Shown here: positions 1 to 7,074 of the stretch, piece by piece
Layout: each line of letters begins with the position of its first letter
Position numbering within the stretch: the first letter of the stretch is position 1
From: Sulfuricella sp.
GTDB taxonomy: Bacteria; Pseudomonadota; Gammaproteobacteria; Burkholderiales; Sulfuricellaceae
Direction of reading: 5' to 3'
DNA: 7,074 nt
Assembly: GCA_030696235.1 (NCBI GenBank)
Contig: JAUYSN010000386.1
Coordinates: 1-7,074 of the forward strand
Notes under the pieces: generated by a model
Seen by the model: the letters and a program-made list of their open reading frames with translations, nothing else
The model's database searches: none
Told to the model about the DNA's origin: nothing
Translations under genes and position numbers: made by a program

Positions 1-70
1 AAGCTGTGCCCACCCTACAAATCCATCTAAAATACCCTCGTTCCCATGTTCAAATTCCACACCCTCTTCC

Positions 71-1381
71 ATGCTTAGTTTCTGGTGGCGTTCATTGATG
101 ACGCTGGGCCTGCTGGCGGTCGCTCCGCTCGTCCTGTGGGCGGCGGTCGGCGCGGTTCCTGCGTTGATCCTGATGGTCGTCCTGCTGCTGTTTTACCTTC
201 TCCATCACTTGCGCAATCTGAATGCGCTGGATGGCTGGCTGCGCAAGCCGGATGTCGGGACGGTGCCGCACGGATCCGGGTTGTGGGAAGAGGCATTTGC
301 CGTGCTCTACCAACTGGAGCGGCAGCAATCCGATAGCCAGCACAATCTTTCCAATGCGCTGGAGCGTTTCCAGCAGGCCGGCGAGGCGATGCCGGACGGC
401 GTTGTGATGATGAACAGCAGCGGCCAGATCGAGTGGTGCAATCCGGTGGCCGAGACGCAGTTCGGCATCAACCTCGAGCGCGACCGCGGGCAGTGGATGA
501 CCTACCTGATCCGCCAGGCCCAGTTTACCGATTACCTGGCGGCGCATAACTATCGCGAGCCGCTGATATTCAAATCCACCCGCAACCGCGAACTGGTGCT
601 GTCGATTCAGCTGATCCCTTTTGGCGACGAACAGAAGCTCCTGATCAGCCGCGACATCACTCAGCTCGAACGGGTCGAGACCATGCGCCGCGATTTCGTC
701 GCCAACGTTTCCCACGAACTGAGCACGCCGCTGACCGTGGTCGGCGGCTTTCTCGAAACGCTGGTGGACATGGAGCATCTGGATGAAACCCAGACCCGGC
801 ACTACCTGAACCTGATGTTCGACCAGACCAACCGCATGCAGCATCTGGTCAAGGATTTGTTGATGCTGTCGAAGCTGGAAAGCAGCCACACTGCCCATCG
901 GGAAGAAAAAGTCGACGTACCGCGCCTGCTAAGGGATTTGTTGAAAGATGCGCAATCCTTGAGCGCCGGACGGCACCGGCTGCGGCTTAACCTGGTCTCG
1001 GAGCGCTGGCTGCTGGGCAACGAGGACGAGCTGCGCAGCGCCTTTGGCAACCTGGTTAGCAATGCCATTCGTTACACGCCGGATGGCGGCGAGATCGTCC
1101 TGCAATGGGAAGAGTGGGAGGGGGAAGGGGTGTTCAGCGTGCAGGACAGCGGTATCGGCATCGAGCCGCAGCACATTCCGCGCCTCACCGAACGTTTTTA
1201 CCGGGTGGACCGCAGCCGCTCGCGCGAAACAGGCGGCACCGGCCTGGGACTGGCCATCGCCAAGCATGCCCTGACACGCCATCAGGCGCGGCTCGAAATC
1301 GAGAGCACGCCGGGCAAGGGCAGCACCTTCAGTGCCTGTTTTCCGGCGCGGCGGCTGATCGCGGGTGAAGCGACTAATTAA
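71..1381 (+). CDS. phoR: Phosphate regulon sensor histidine kinase PhoR
   Basis: This 436-residue protein is the inner-membrane sensor kinase that phosphorylates the response regulator PhoB under phosphate limitation. Residues about 8-45 are strongly hydrophobic and fit one or two membrane spans with almost no periplasmic loop, as is usual for PhoR. A PAS-like region follows at about 100-195 (MPDGVVMMNSSGQIEWCNPV). The dimerisation/phosphoacceptor domain holds FVANVSHELSTPLTV with the phospho-accepting His at 215. The ATPase domain has the N box NLVSNAIRYTP (Asn 331), the G1 box DSGIGI (359-364), the F box ERFYRVD and the G2 box GTGLGLAI (389-396). Length and domain order match the family. 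The start at 71 places the hydrophobic segment at the N-terminus, but no clear Shine-Dalgarno precedes it and the frame is open to the left edge, so the start is the least certain part. A serine replaces the common arginine in HELRTPL. No Pho box was seen in the 70 bases upstream. A PhoR-like paralogue working with another regulator cannot be excluded. Confidence 0.93.
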   Translation: MLSFWWRSLMTLGLLAVAPLVLWAAVGAVPALILMVVLLLFYLLHHLRNLNALDGWLRKPDVGTVPHGSGLWEEAFAVLYQLERQQSDSQHNLSNALERFQQAGEAMPDGVVMMNSSGQIEWCNPVAETQFGINLERDRGQWMTYLIRQAQFTDYLAAHNYREPLIFKSTRNRELVLSIQLIPFGDEQKLLISRDITQLERVETMRRDFVANVSHELSTPLTVVGGFLETLVDMEHLDETQTRHYLNLMFDQTNRMQHLVKDLLMLSKLESSHTAHREEKVDVPRLLRDLLKDAQSLSAGRHRLRLNLVSERWLLGNEDELRSAFGNLVSNAIRYTPDGGEIVLQWEEWEGEGVFSVQDSGIGIEPQHIPRLTERFYRVDRSRSRETGGTGLGLAIAKHALTRHQARLEIESTPGKGSTFSACFPARRLIAGEATN

Positions 1382-1391
1382 GAGATTGTTT

Positions 1392-1467
1392 ACCGCGAAG
1401 GACGCAATGGAACGCAAGGTAACCCATGATCTTGCTTTCCTTTGCGTGCCTTGGCGTCCTTCGCGGT
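1392..1467. repeat. Long imperfect inverted repeat in convergent gap (REP-like element and/or bidirectional terminator)
   Basis: ACCGCGAAGGACGC at 1392-1405 is a perfect reverse complement of GCGTCCTTCGCGGT at 1454-1467. The pairing continues inward (1406-1419 with 1440-1453) with three mismatches and one G-U pair, giving a stem of about 28 positions around a loop of about 20 nt. It fills most of the 111-bp gap between the convergent phoR and PilZ-like genes, so it could end transcripts from both sides. Neither strand has a good T-run after the stem: the + strand is followed by GAAAAAATAG and the minus strand by TAAACAATC. A canonical intrinsic terminator is therefore not supported. The motif family CACCGCGAAGGACGC resembles intergenic repeats I recall from several proteobacterial genomes; that is recollection, not a search. 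Confidence 0.8.
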
Positions 1468-1492
1468 GAAAAAATAGTGCTTATCGATTAGG

Positions 1493-3109
1493 CTAAATTC
1501 GCACAAACCCCATCCGCTCGTAATCGCTGCCTTTTTCAATCAGGCTGTGCAGCTTGACGGTTATGGGCGCTTCCCCGATATGGATTTCCACCAGTCTGCC
1601 CGGAGCGAACCCGCCCGGCGGCAGCACCAGGCTGGTGGTTTCTTTCAGCATGGGCAGGTCCGGGAGCAGGAAGGACTGGACGTATTTGCTGGTGGCATCC
1701 GTCATCAGCGACACTGAACGTGCGGCGATGGCGAGCGGTGCGCCGGGCAGGAGACGAACGCCGATATGAAGTCCATCGTTCGAGGGAAAGATCAGCCATT
1801 TGATCACGCCCAGCGCATAGGTGTTGCTGTCCGCCGGACGGATGGCGATGAGCTGTTTCAGGCTGATGCGCATGCCGCCCTCATCTGGCCGGGCCAGGCG
1901 GAAGCCGAGCGCGCCTTCATCCTGAATCTGCCAGGTTTCGAGGCCAAATCCCAGCTGCGAAATATGCAGTTTCTCCGTCTGCTCGCTGATGCGGCCGAAG
2001 AATTGCAGATCCTCGATTTCGCGCTGGCTGAGCTTTTCCCTTTCGCCCGGCTGCTTGAAGGGTTTTTCTCCTCCCAGGAAAAAGTGGATCGCCGCCATGC
2101 CGAGCGCGACTTGTGCCTTGTTCGCACCCGGCCGGCGGGTAAAGTTCCTGCGTTTCGGCGCGGACTCGCACCAGTGCCGGTAGAATACGGTCAGCAGGGC
2201 CTCGCAGTCGGGCTGCACGCAGTCCTCGCCCAGCCCCAGCGCGGCGGGATCCTCATTCTTTCTGAGCTGCTTGATGCGCTTGCGGAAAGTAGTGGCGAGC
2301 CGGTCGGTGTCGAGATAGCGGGGGTTGGCCAGTTTCACGTCATCGCGCACAATGACGGGAGGCGCCGACGAGGCCAAATCCACTCCGATCAGGGACAATG
2401 AAGTGTCTTCCGGCGGAGTGGCGGTGATCGTTACTCTCACCCCCCATTTATCCAGCCACCGGTCCAGCAGGGAGAGCTGTCTTGGCGTCAAACGGTAGGG
2501 GTCGGCCAGGTTGGTGAGCAGAATCTGGGCATAGGAGGCTGCGCAGGTGGCGCTATCGGTTTGCTTGTTCAGGCTATCCCTCACCACATCCATGGCGTAA
2601 CCCCGCTGCTCCGCGAGGGCATACAATTCGTGCGCCTGTTGCCACACGCCCTTTTCGATTTCGCGGTAGATGCGGTAGTGCTCCAGAAACTGCAGGCCCG
2701 TGTAGCGCAGGCAGCGCTGGGTGATCAGGGCGGCGTGCGCGGCGACGCTGGCGTCACCTTCCAGGCAGGCCTGGAGGGAAAGCCGGTAGGCCGCGCCCAG
2801 CGCAGCCCAGAGGCCGACTACGCTCTTCCAGTTGTTGAACTGGACGGTCTCCAGCGGCAGGGGCTTGCCGAGGTATTTCCTGGCCATCTCCAGCTGCACA
2901 AAGGCGATCGGGTCACGCAGCAGTTCGTTGATTCTGAGGCGCTCCAGAGGCGTGAAGGGAGCCCGGTTGAGCAGCTCCATCTGGGCGGTGAGGGCGGCGT
3001 GCGCCAGGGGAACATTGGTCAGCGGCAGCGTTTTCAGCCATTGCCTGCAGGTAATGGCGTCACTGAACTGGGGCGATAGTGCCGGTCCGGGAAGCACGGG
3101 TGAGTTCAT
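1493..3109 (-). CDS. Uncharacterised 538-residue protein with degenerate PilZ-like C-terminal region
   Basis: I do not recognise this gene by name. The start ATG at 3109 is chosen because AAGGAGG (3121-3115) sits 5 nt upstream; the longer frame starting at 3157 would overlap the HIT gene and has no such site. The N-terminal half (to about residue 310) looks mostly alpha-helical, with no signal peptide or membrane span, so a cytoplasmic protein is likely. The C-terminal half resembles a PilZ beta-barrel: an RRNFTRR stretch at 320-326 contains RxxxR, then WQIQDEGALGFRL (from 393) aligns with the DxSxxG element, and LGVIKWL followed by GLHIGVRLLPGAP (about 433-458) looks like the later strands. 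In PilZ proteins these two motifs bind cyclic di-GMP. Here the serine is glycine (DEGALG, 397-402) and about 70 residues separate the motifs, much more than usual. Ligand binding may be lost or altered. It is the last gene of the minus-strand cluster, 19 nt after the HIT stop. PilZ relationship is inference; a real, translated gene is well supported. Confidence 0.85.
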   Translation of the reverse strand: MNSPVLPGPALSPQFSDAITCRQWLKTLPLTNVPLAHAALTAQMELLNRAPFTPLERLRINELLRDPIAFVQLEMARKYLGKPLPLETVQFNNWKSVVGLWAALGAAYRLSLQACLEGDASVAAHAALITQRCLRYTGLQFLEHYRIYREIEKGVWQQAHELYALAEQRGYAMDVVRDSLNKQTDSATCAASYAQILLTNLADPYRLTPRQLSLLDRWLDKWGVRVTITATPPEDTSLSLIGVDLASSAPPVIVRDDVKLANPRYLDTDRLATTFRKRIKQLRKNEDPAALGLGEDCVQPDCEALLTVFYRHWCESAPKRRNFTRRPGANKAQVALGMAAIHFFLGGEKPFKQPGEREKLSQREIEDLQFFGRISEQTEKLHISQLGFGLETWQIQDEGALGFRLARPDEGGMRISLKQLIAIRPADSNTYALGVIKWLIFPSNDGLHIGVRLLPGAPLAIAARSVSLMTDATSKYVQSFLLPDLPMLKETTSLVLPPGGFAPGRLVEIHIGEAPITVKLHSLIEKGSDYERMGFVRI

Positions 3110-3114
3110 GGGAG

Positions 3115-3121
3115 CCTCCTT
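3115..3121 (-). promoter_or_regulatory. Strong ribosome binding site deciding the start at 3109
   Basis: The minus strand reads AAGGAGG followed by CTCCC and ATG, a near-perfect Shine-Dalgarno with 5-nt spacing. It lies in the 19-nt gap after the HIT stop codon and fixes the start of the PilZ-like protein at MNSPVLPG instead of the ATG 48 nt further upstream inside the HIT gene. Confidence 0.9.
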
Positions 3122-3128
3122 GATGCTA

Positions 3129-3545
3129 TCAGTCCGAGGCGGGCTGCAGTGCCTCATGGATTATAGTACGCAAGCCTTCCGCCAGCTTCTCGGGCGCTGC
3201 TGGCCGCGCATCACGCTGCATTTCACCCCAGATCGGGTTGGGAAAATGCGGGTCGCCACGCCAGCGCGGGATAACGTGCCAGTGGAGATGCGGAGTCAGG
3301 TTTCCCAGGCTGGCCAGGTTCACCTTGTCCGGCTGCAGCATCCGCCGAACCGCACTTTCCACCGCGAACACCACGTCCATCAGGTGCCGACGTTCCGTTG
3401 CCGGCAGGTCGGTCATCTCCTTGACATGGTTCGTCCAGATGACGCGGCAGAAGCCGGGGTAGTCGCGATCTTCGACCAGCACCACCCGGCACAGCGCATC
3501 CTGCCACAGCAGTGTTCCGCCCGCATTTTCGCACAGCTCGCACAT
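3129..3545 (-). CDS. HIT-family (histidine triad) protein
   Basis: This 138-residue protein belongs to the histidine triad superfamily, whose members hydrolyse or transfer nucleotidyl groups from nucleoside phosphoramidates or dinucleotides. The signature HLHWHVIPR carries the triad His 86, His 88 and His 90, with His 90 the expected nucleophile. The preceding VNLASLGNLTPHLH block and the earlier GFCRVIWTNHVKEMTDL block match the nucleotide-binding fold. An N-terminal CELC (Cys 2, Cys 5) resembles the zinc-binding CxxC found in some HIT proteins. Length is normal and nothing is truncated. The ATG lies 6 nt after the oxidoreductase stop (TAA AGCATC ATG) with no clear Shine-Dalgarno, so translation is probably coupled to the upstream gene. 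The exact substrate and subfamily (HINT-like or Ap4A-hydrolase-like) cannot be decided here. Confidence 0.92.
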   Translation of the reverse strand: MCELCENAGGTLLWQDALCRVVLVEDRDYPGFCRVIWTNHVKEMTDLPATERRHLMDVVFAVESAVRRMLQPDKVNLASLGNLTPHLHWHVIPRWRGDPHFPNPIWGEMQRDARPAAPEKLAEGLRTIIHEALQPASD

Positions 3546-3551
3546 GATGCT

Positions 3552-6500
3552 TTAGAGCAGCACCCGTTCGATGCCGCCGTTGTTCGCACTGGCGATGTAG
3601 TCTTCCATCCAGGCCGAACCGAGAAGATGCCGTGCCATTTCCACCACGATGTAATCCGCCTCGATGCCCGTGTCATCATTATAACGGGATAGCCCTTGCA
3701 AACAAGAGGGGCAAGATGTCAATAATTTAATCTTCGGGTTTTCGGCGGATGCGGTTTCCCGGTTTATTTCGGCGGCAACCTTGACGATTTCCTCCTGCTT
3801 GCGGGAACGTACCTGGGTGGAGATGTCGGGCCGGGTTACCGCCAGCGTGCCGGATTCGCCGCAGCAGCGGTCGGACAGCTTGACGCCGCCGCCGAGCAGA
3901 TCGTTGGCTACCTTGAGCGGGTTGTAGGTCTTGATCGGGGTGTGGCAGGGGTCGTGGTACATGTAGCGCGTGCCGGTCATGCCTTCCAGTTTCAGCCCTT
4001 TTTCCATCAGGTATTCGTGGATGTCGAGCAGGCGGCAGCCGGGGAAGATCTTGTCGAACTGGTATTTCAGCAGCTGATCCATGCAGGTGCCGCAGGACAC
4101 GATCACGGTCTTGATGTCGAGGTAGTTCAGGGTATTGGCGACGCGGTGGAACAGCACGCGGTTGGCGGTGGTGATGGCCTGTCCCTTGTCGTCGTTGCCG
4201 GCCGAGGTCTGCGGGTAGCCGCAGCACAGGTAACCGGGCGGCAGCACGGTCTGCGCGCCGAGATGAAACAGCATCGCCTGGGCGGCGAGCCCGACTTGGC
4301 CGAACAGCCGCTCCGAGCCGCAGCCGGGGAAATAGAACACCGCGTCGGAATCCTCGTTGAGCTTGGCGGGATTGCGGATCACCGGCACGATGGCCGGGTC
4401 TTCCAGCCCGAGCAGGGCGCGCGAGGTTTTCTTCGGCAGGTGGCCCGGCATCGGCTTGTTGATCATGTGGATGACCTGCGCCTTGAGAGGAGGCTTGCCG
4501 ACGGTGGCGGGCGGGTTCCGGGTCTGTCCGCCGATCAGGCCGAAGCGCTTCGCCAGCTGGTAACCCAGGCGCTGCCCGGCGTAGCCCCATTCGATCATGG
4601 TTTTGCGGATGATCTTGATGGTGGTCGGGTCGGTCGCGTTGAGGAACAGCATCGCGGCGTAGCTGCCGGGATTGAATTTCTTCTTGCCCTGCTTGCGCAG
4701 GAAATTGCGCATGGAGATCGAGACGTCGCCGAAGTCGATATCCACCGGGCAGGGGGCGAGGCATTTGTGGCACACCGTGCAGTGGTCGGCGACATCGTTG
4801 AATTCGTCGAAATGCTTGAGGGAAATCCCGCGCCGGGTCTGCTCCTCGTACAGGAAAGCCTCGATCAGCAGGCTGGTGGCGAGGATCTTGTTGCGCGGGC
4901 TGTAAAGCAGATTGGCGCGCGGGATGTGAGTGTTGCACACCGGCTTGCACTTGCCGCAGCGCAGGCAGTCCTTGATCGAGTCGGCGATCTCGCCGATCTC
5001 GCTCTGCTCCATGATCAGCGATTCGACTTCGAGCAGGCTGAAACTGGGGGTGTAGGCATTGCGCAGGTCCGCACCCGGCAGCAGCTTGCCGCGGTTGAAA
5101 TGGCCGTTGGGGTCGACCTTGGTCTTGTAGACGGCGAAGCTTGCTATCGCCTCTGGCTCGAGGTACTCCAGCTTGGTGATGCCGATGCCGTGTTCGCCCG
5201 AAATCACGCCGCCCAGATCGGTGGCCAGCCGCATGATGCGCGCCACCGCCTGGTTGGCTTCCTGCAGCATCTCGTAATCGTCGGAGTTGACCGGGATGTT
5301 GGTATGCACGTTGCCGTCGCCGGCATGCATGTGCAATGCCACGAACACCCTGCTCTTCAGGACTTTCTGGTGAATAGAATCGCAGCGCTCCAGAATAGGC
5401 TGGTACTCGCGTCCGGTAAAGATACGGTGCAACTCGGCGCGCACCTCCGTTTTCCATGAGATGCGCAGGGTGTGATCCTGCAATGCATGGAAAACGGTTT
5501 CGAGTTCGGGATTGGGCGCCTCCGGCTCGAAACCGGAGCCGGCATAGGGTGCGTCCAGGTTTTCCAGCAGCCACTGCCAGCGCTTGCGGCTGTCGCGCAG
5601 CAGCGCCAGGGCGGTTTCGCGCCGGGTGCCGAGCAGTTCGGCGTCGGGCAGCGCCTCTTCGTCGCGGTGCAGCGGCAGGTCGCCGGCGATGAATTCTTCC
5701 AGCGCATCCAGCAGCTTGAGTTTGTTGCGTGTCGAAAGCTCGATGTTGATGCGCTCGATGCCGTCGCTGTAATCCGCCAGGCGCGGCAGGGGGATGACCA
5801 CATCTTCGTTGATCTTGAAGGCATTGGTGTGGGCGGCGATGGCGGCGGTGCGGGCGCGGTCGAGCCAGAATTTTTTGCGGGCGTCCTCGCTGACCGCGAT
5901 GAACCCCTCGCCGCCACGGGCGTTGGCGAGCCGCACGATGCGCGAGGCCGCTTCGCCCACTGCAGCTTCGTCGTCGCTGGCGATGTCCGCCAGCAGCACC
6001 ATTTTCGGACGTTCCGCCCGGTTCGCCTTGGTGGCGTAGCCGACCGCCTTGACGTAGCGTTCGTCGAGGTGCTCCAGGCCGGCCAGCGCGGTCAGAGGAT
6101 GGGCATCCAGATAATCCTTGATCTCGACGATCGCCGGCACGGCGCGATGGACCTGGCCGAAGAATTCCAGGCACACGGTGCGGACATGTTTGGGCATGGT
6201 GTGCAGGATGAAGCGTGCCGAGGTGATGATGCCGTCGCAGCCTTCCTTCTGTATGCCGGGCAGACCGGAGAGAAACTTGTCGGTGACATCCTTGCCCAGC
6301 CCGGTCTTGCGGAAGTGGTTGCCGGGGATTTCCAGCACCTCTTCCGACTCGAGAGTCTTGCCGTCGAAGCCGAGGCGGCTGACGCGAAAGCGGGCGGTTT
6401 CGATGTCGTGGATCTTGCCGAGGTTGTGGTCGAGGCGGGTGATCTCCAGCCAGTTGCCGTCGGGGTCGACCATTCGCCACGAGGCCAGGTTGTCGAGTGC

Positions 6501-7074
6501 AGTACCCCACAAGACCGCCTTCTTGCCGCCGGCATTCATGGCCACGTTGCCGCCGATGCAGGAGGCATCCGCCGAGGTCGGGTCGACCGCGAATACATAG
6601 CCGGCGTCATCCGCCGCCTCCATCACGCGCCGGGTGACGACGCCCGCGCCGCAACGGATGGTCGGCACGGCTTCCGCCACGCCGGGCAGGCTGAGCATTT
6701 CCACGCCGTTGTGGCAGTCGAGTTTCTCGGTGTTGATCACCGCCGACATCTTGTCGAGCGGCACGGCGCCGCCGGTATAGCCGGTGCCGCCGCCGCGTGG
6801 GATCAGGGTCAGGCCGAGCTCGATGCAGGCGCGCACCAGCGGTGCGATTTCCTCCTCGGTGTCGGGGTTGAGCACGACGAAGGGATATTCGACGCGCCAG
6901 TCGGTGGCGTCAGTGACGTGCGACGCTCGCGCCAGGCCGTCGAACTGGATATTGTCGCGGCGGGTGTGGGGCAGCAGCTTCTTGAGCACCTTGCGGCGCA
7001 GGCGCGCGGTATGCTCGAAATCCGTTTCGAAGGTATCTACAGCGCGGGCAGTGCGTGCTAGCAGCTGCCTGACG
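3552..7074 (-). CDS. FAD-linked oxidase / Fe-S oxidoreductase fusion (GlcD-GlcF or Dld-like, DUF3683-type), 5' partial
   Basis: A membrane-associated or cytoplasmic flavo-iron-sulfur dehydrogenase that should oxidise a 2-hydroxyacid such as D-lactate, glycolate or D-2-hydroxyglutarate; the substrate is not readable. Counting from the first full codon at 7073, 1173 residues are visible. The FAD-binding (PCMH-type) domain starts near residue 60, with [11 protein letters not shown] at 93-103 and the later [11 protein letters not shown]. The FAD-oxidase C-terminal domain has [10 protein letters not shown] (581-590) and SGEHGIG (ending at 631). Two [4Fe-4S] motifs follow: [11 protein letters not shown] (703-713) and [11 protein letters not shown] (765-775). 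Two complete CCG modules end the protein: Cys 918, 950, 951, 994, 997 and Cys 1043, 1070, 1071, 1121, 1124. The frame has no stop up to the window edge, so the GTG at 6989 is not the start: the 28 codons before it include [18 protein letters not shown], which reads as family sequence. From memory such proteins run to roughly 1270-1300 residues with an N-terminal DUF3683 domain, which would lie outside. First visible gene of the minus-strand cluster. Confidence 0.93.
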   Translation of the reverse strand, partial: VRQLLARTARAVDTFETDFEHTARLRRKVLKKLLPHTRRDNIQFDGLARASHVTDATDWRVEYPFVVLNPDTEEEIAPLVRACIELGLTLIPRGGGTGYTGGAVPLDKMSAVINTEKLDCHNGVEMLSLPGVAEAVPTIRCGAGVVTRRVMEAADDAGYVFAVDPTSADASCIGGNVAMNAGGKKAVLWGTALDNLASWRMVDPDGNWLEITRLDHNLGKIHDIETARFRVSRLGFDGKTLESEEVLEIPGNHFRKTGLGKDVTDKFLSGLPGIQKEGCDGIITSARFILHTMPKHVRTVCLEFFGQVHRAVPAIVEIKDYLDAHPLTALAGLEHLDERYVKAVGYATKANRAERPKMVLLADIASDDEAAVGEAASRIVRLANARGGEGFIAVSEDARKKFWLDRARTAAIAAHTNAFKINEDVVIPLPRLADYSDGIERINIELSTRNKLKLLDALEEFIAGDLPLHRDEEALPDAELLGTRRETALALLRDSRKRWQWLLENLDAPYAGSGFEPEAPNPELETVFHALQDHTLRISWKTEVRAELHRIFTGREYQPILERCDSIHQKVLKSRVFVALHMHAGDGNVHTNIPVNSDDYEMLQEANQAVARIMRLATDLGGVISGEHGIGITKLEYLEPEAIASFAVYKTKVDPNGHFNRGKLLPGADLRNAYTPSFSLLEVESLIMEQSEIGEIADSIKDCLRCGKCKPVCNTHIPRANLLYSPRNKILATSLLIEAFLYEEQTRRGISLKHFDEFNDVADHCTVCHKCLAPCPVDIDFGDVSISMRNFLRKQGKKKFNPGSYAAMLFLNATDPTTIKIIRKTMIEWGYAGQRLGYQLAKRFGLIGGQTRNPPATVGKPPLKAQVIHMINKPMPGHLPKKTSRALLGLEDPAIVPVIRNPAKLNEDSDAVFYFPGCGSERLFGQVGLAAQAMLFHLGAQTVLPPGYLCCGYPQTSAGNDDKGQAITTANRVLFHRVANTLNYLDIKTVIVSCGTCMDQLLKYQFDKIFPGCRLLDIHEYLMEKGLKLEGMTGTRYMYHDPCHTPIKTYNPLKVANDLLGGGVKLSDRCCGESGTLAVTRPDISTQVRSRKQEEIVKVAAEINRETASAENPKIKLLTSCPSCLQGLSRYNDDTGIEADYIVVEMARHLLGSAWMEDYIASANNGGIERVLL

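Noticed and set aside
46..78. Ten-codon frame (MFKFHTLFHA) overlapping the phoR start, as a possible leader peptide
   Set aside because: No ribosome binding site, no attenuator-like hairpins and no codon signal; chance is sufficient.
92..898. 268-codon minus-strand frame opposite phoR
   Set aside because: Antisense to the well-supported PhoR; no motif or plausible protein composition (Gln, His, Val, Ala rich).
3107..3157. Longer N-terminus for the PilZ-like protein starting at 3157
   Set aside because: The extra 16 residues overlap the end of the HIT gene, while the ATG at 3109 has an ideal ribosome binding site 5 nt upstream.
3700..3780. Locally AT-richer patch near the end of the oxidoreductase, considered as an insertion scar or internal promoter
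   Set aside because: It encodes the variable loop before the last CxxC ([13 protein letters not shown]) in frame, with no direct repeats and no convincing -10/-35 pair.
3942..5459. 505-codon open frame on the + strand
   Set aside because: It is antisense to the iron-sulfur half of the oxidoreductase, whose minus-strand frame shows all cluster motifs. Its translation is repetitive in Ala, Val, Gln and His, with no recognisable domain; such shadows are common opposite GC-rich genes.
3727..6510. 927-codon open frame on the minus strand overlapping the oxidoreductase
   Set aside because: It is the same strand in another frame. The translation is Arg, Ala, Pro and Gly rich and low in hydrophobic residues, typical of an out-of-frame read of GC-rich coding DNA.
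5472..7061. 529-codon open frame on the + strand
   Set aside because: Antisense shadow of the FAD domains of the same gene, with no motif and biased composition (Gly, Val, Ala, Asp, His rich).

Overview
The window carries four protein-coding genes. Its GC-rich coding, its PhoR type, and its fused FAD/Fe-S oxidoreductase (the type often annotated with a DUF3683 N-terminal domain) suggest a betaproteobacterium. An environmental Nitrosomonadales-like lineage is my guess; it is inferred from protein style alone and no search was run.

Layout: bases 1-70 are the short leader of a + strand gene. Bases 71-1381 (+) encode PhoR, the membrane histidine kinase of the phosphate-starvation two-component system; a phoB neighbour is not visible in the few bases to its left. 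The convergent gap 1382-1492 contains a long imperfect inverted repeat (about 1392-1467), the only intergenic structure of note. From there to the right edge, everything is one tightly packed minus-strand cluster. In transcription order it runs: a very large FAD-linked oxidase fused to a GlcF/GlpC-like iron-sulfur module (starts beyond the right edge, ends at 3552), a HIT-family nucleotide hydrolase-like protein (3545-3129, 6 nt after the previous stop), and a 538-residue uncharacterised protein with a degenerate PilZ-like C-terminal region (3109-1493, 19 nt after the HIT stop, with a strong ribosome binding site).

The oxidoreductase retains every motif expected for electron flow from a 2-hydroxyacid-type substrate through FAD and [4Fe-4S] centres: FAD-binding PCMH-type loop, FAD-oxidase C-terminal motifs, two CxxCxxCxxxC clusters and two complete CCG cysteine sets. 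It should feed a respiratory-chain acceptor. Its substrate cannot be read from the sequence. The two smaller genes are probably co-transcribed with it, but no functional link is evident.

I did not find a convincing new system. The points most worth a second look are the PilZ-like protein that lacks the usual ligand-binding serine, the convergent-gap inverted repeat that resembles a dispersed element, and the oxidoreductase reading frame that stays open past its apparent GTG start and off the window.
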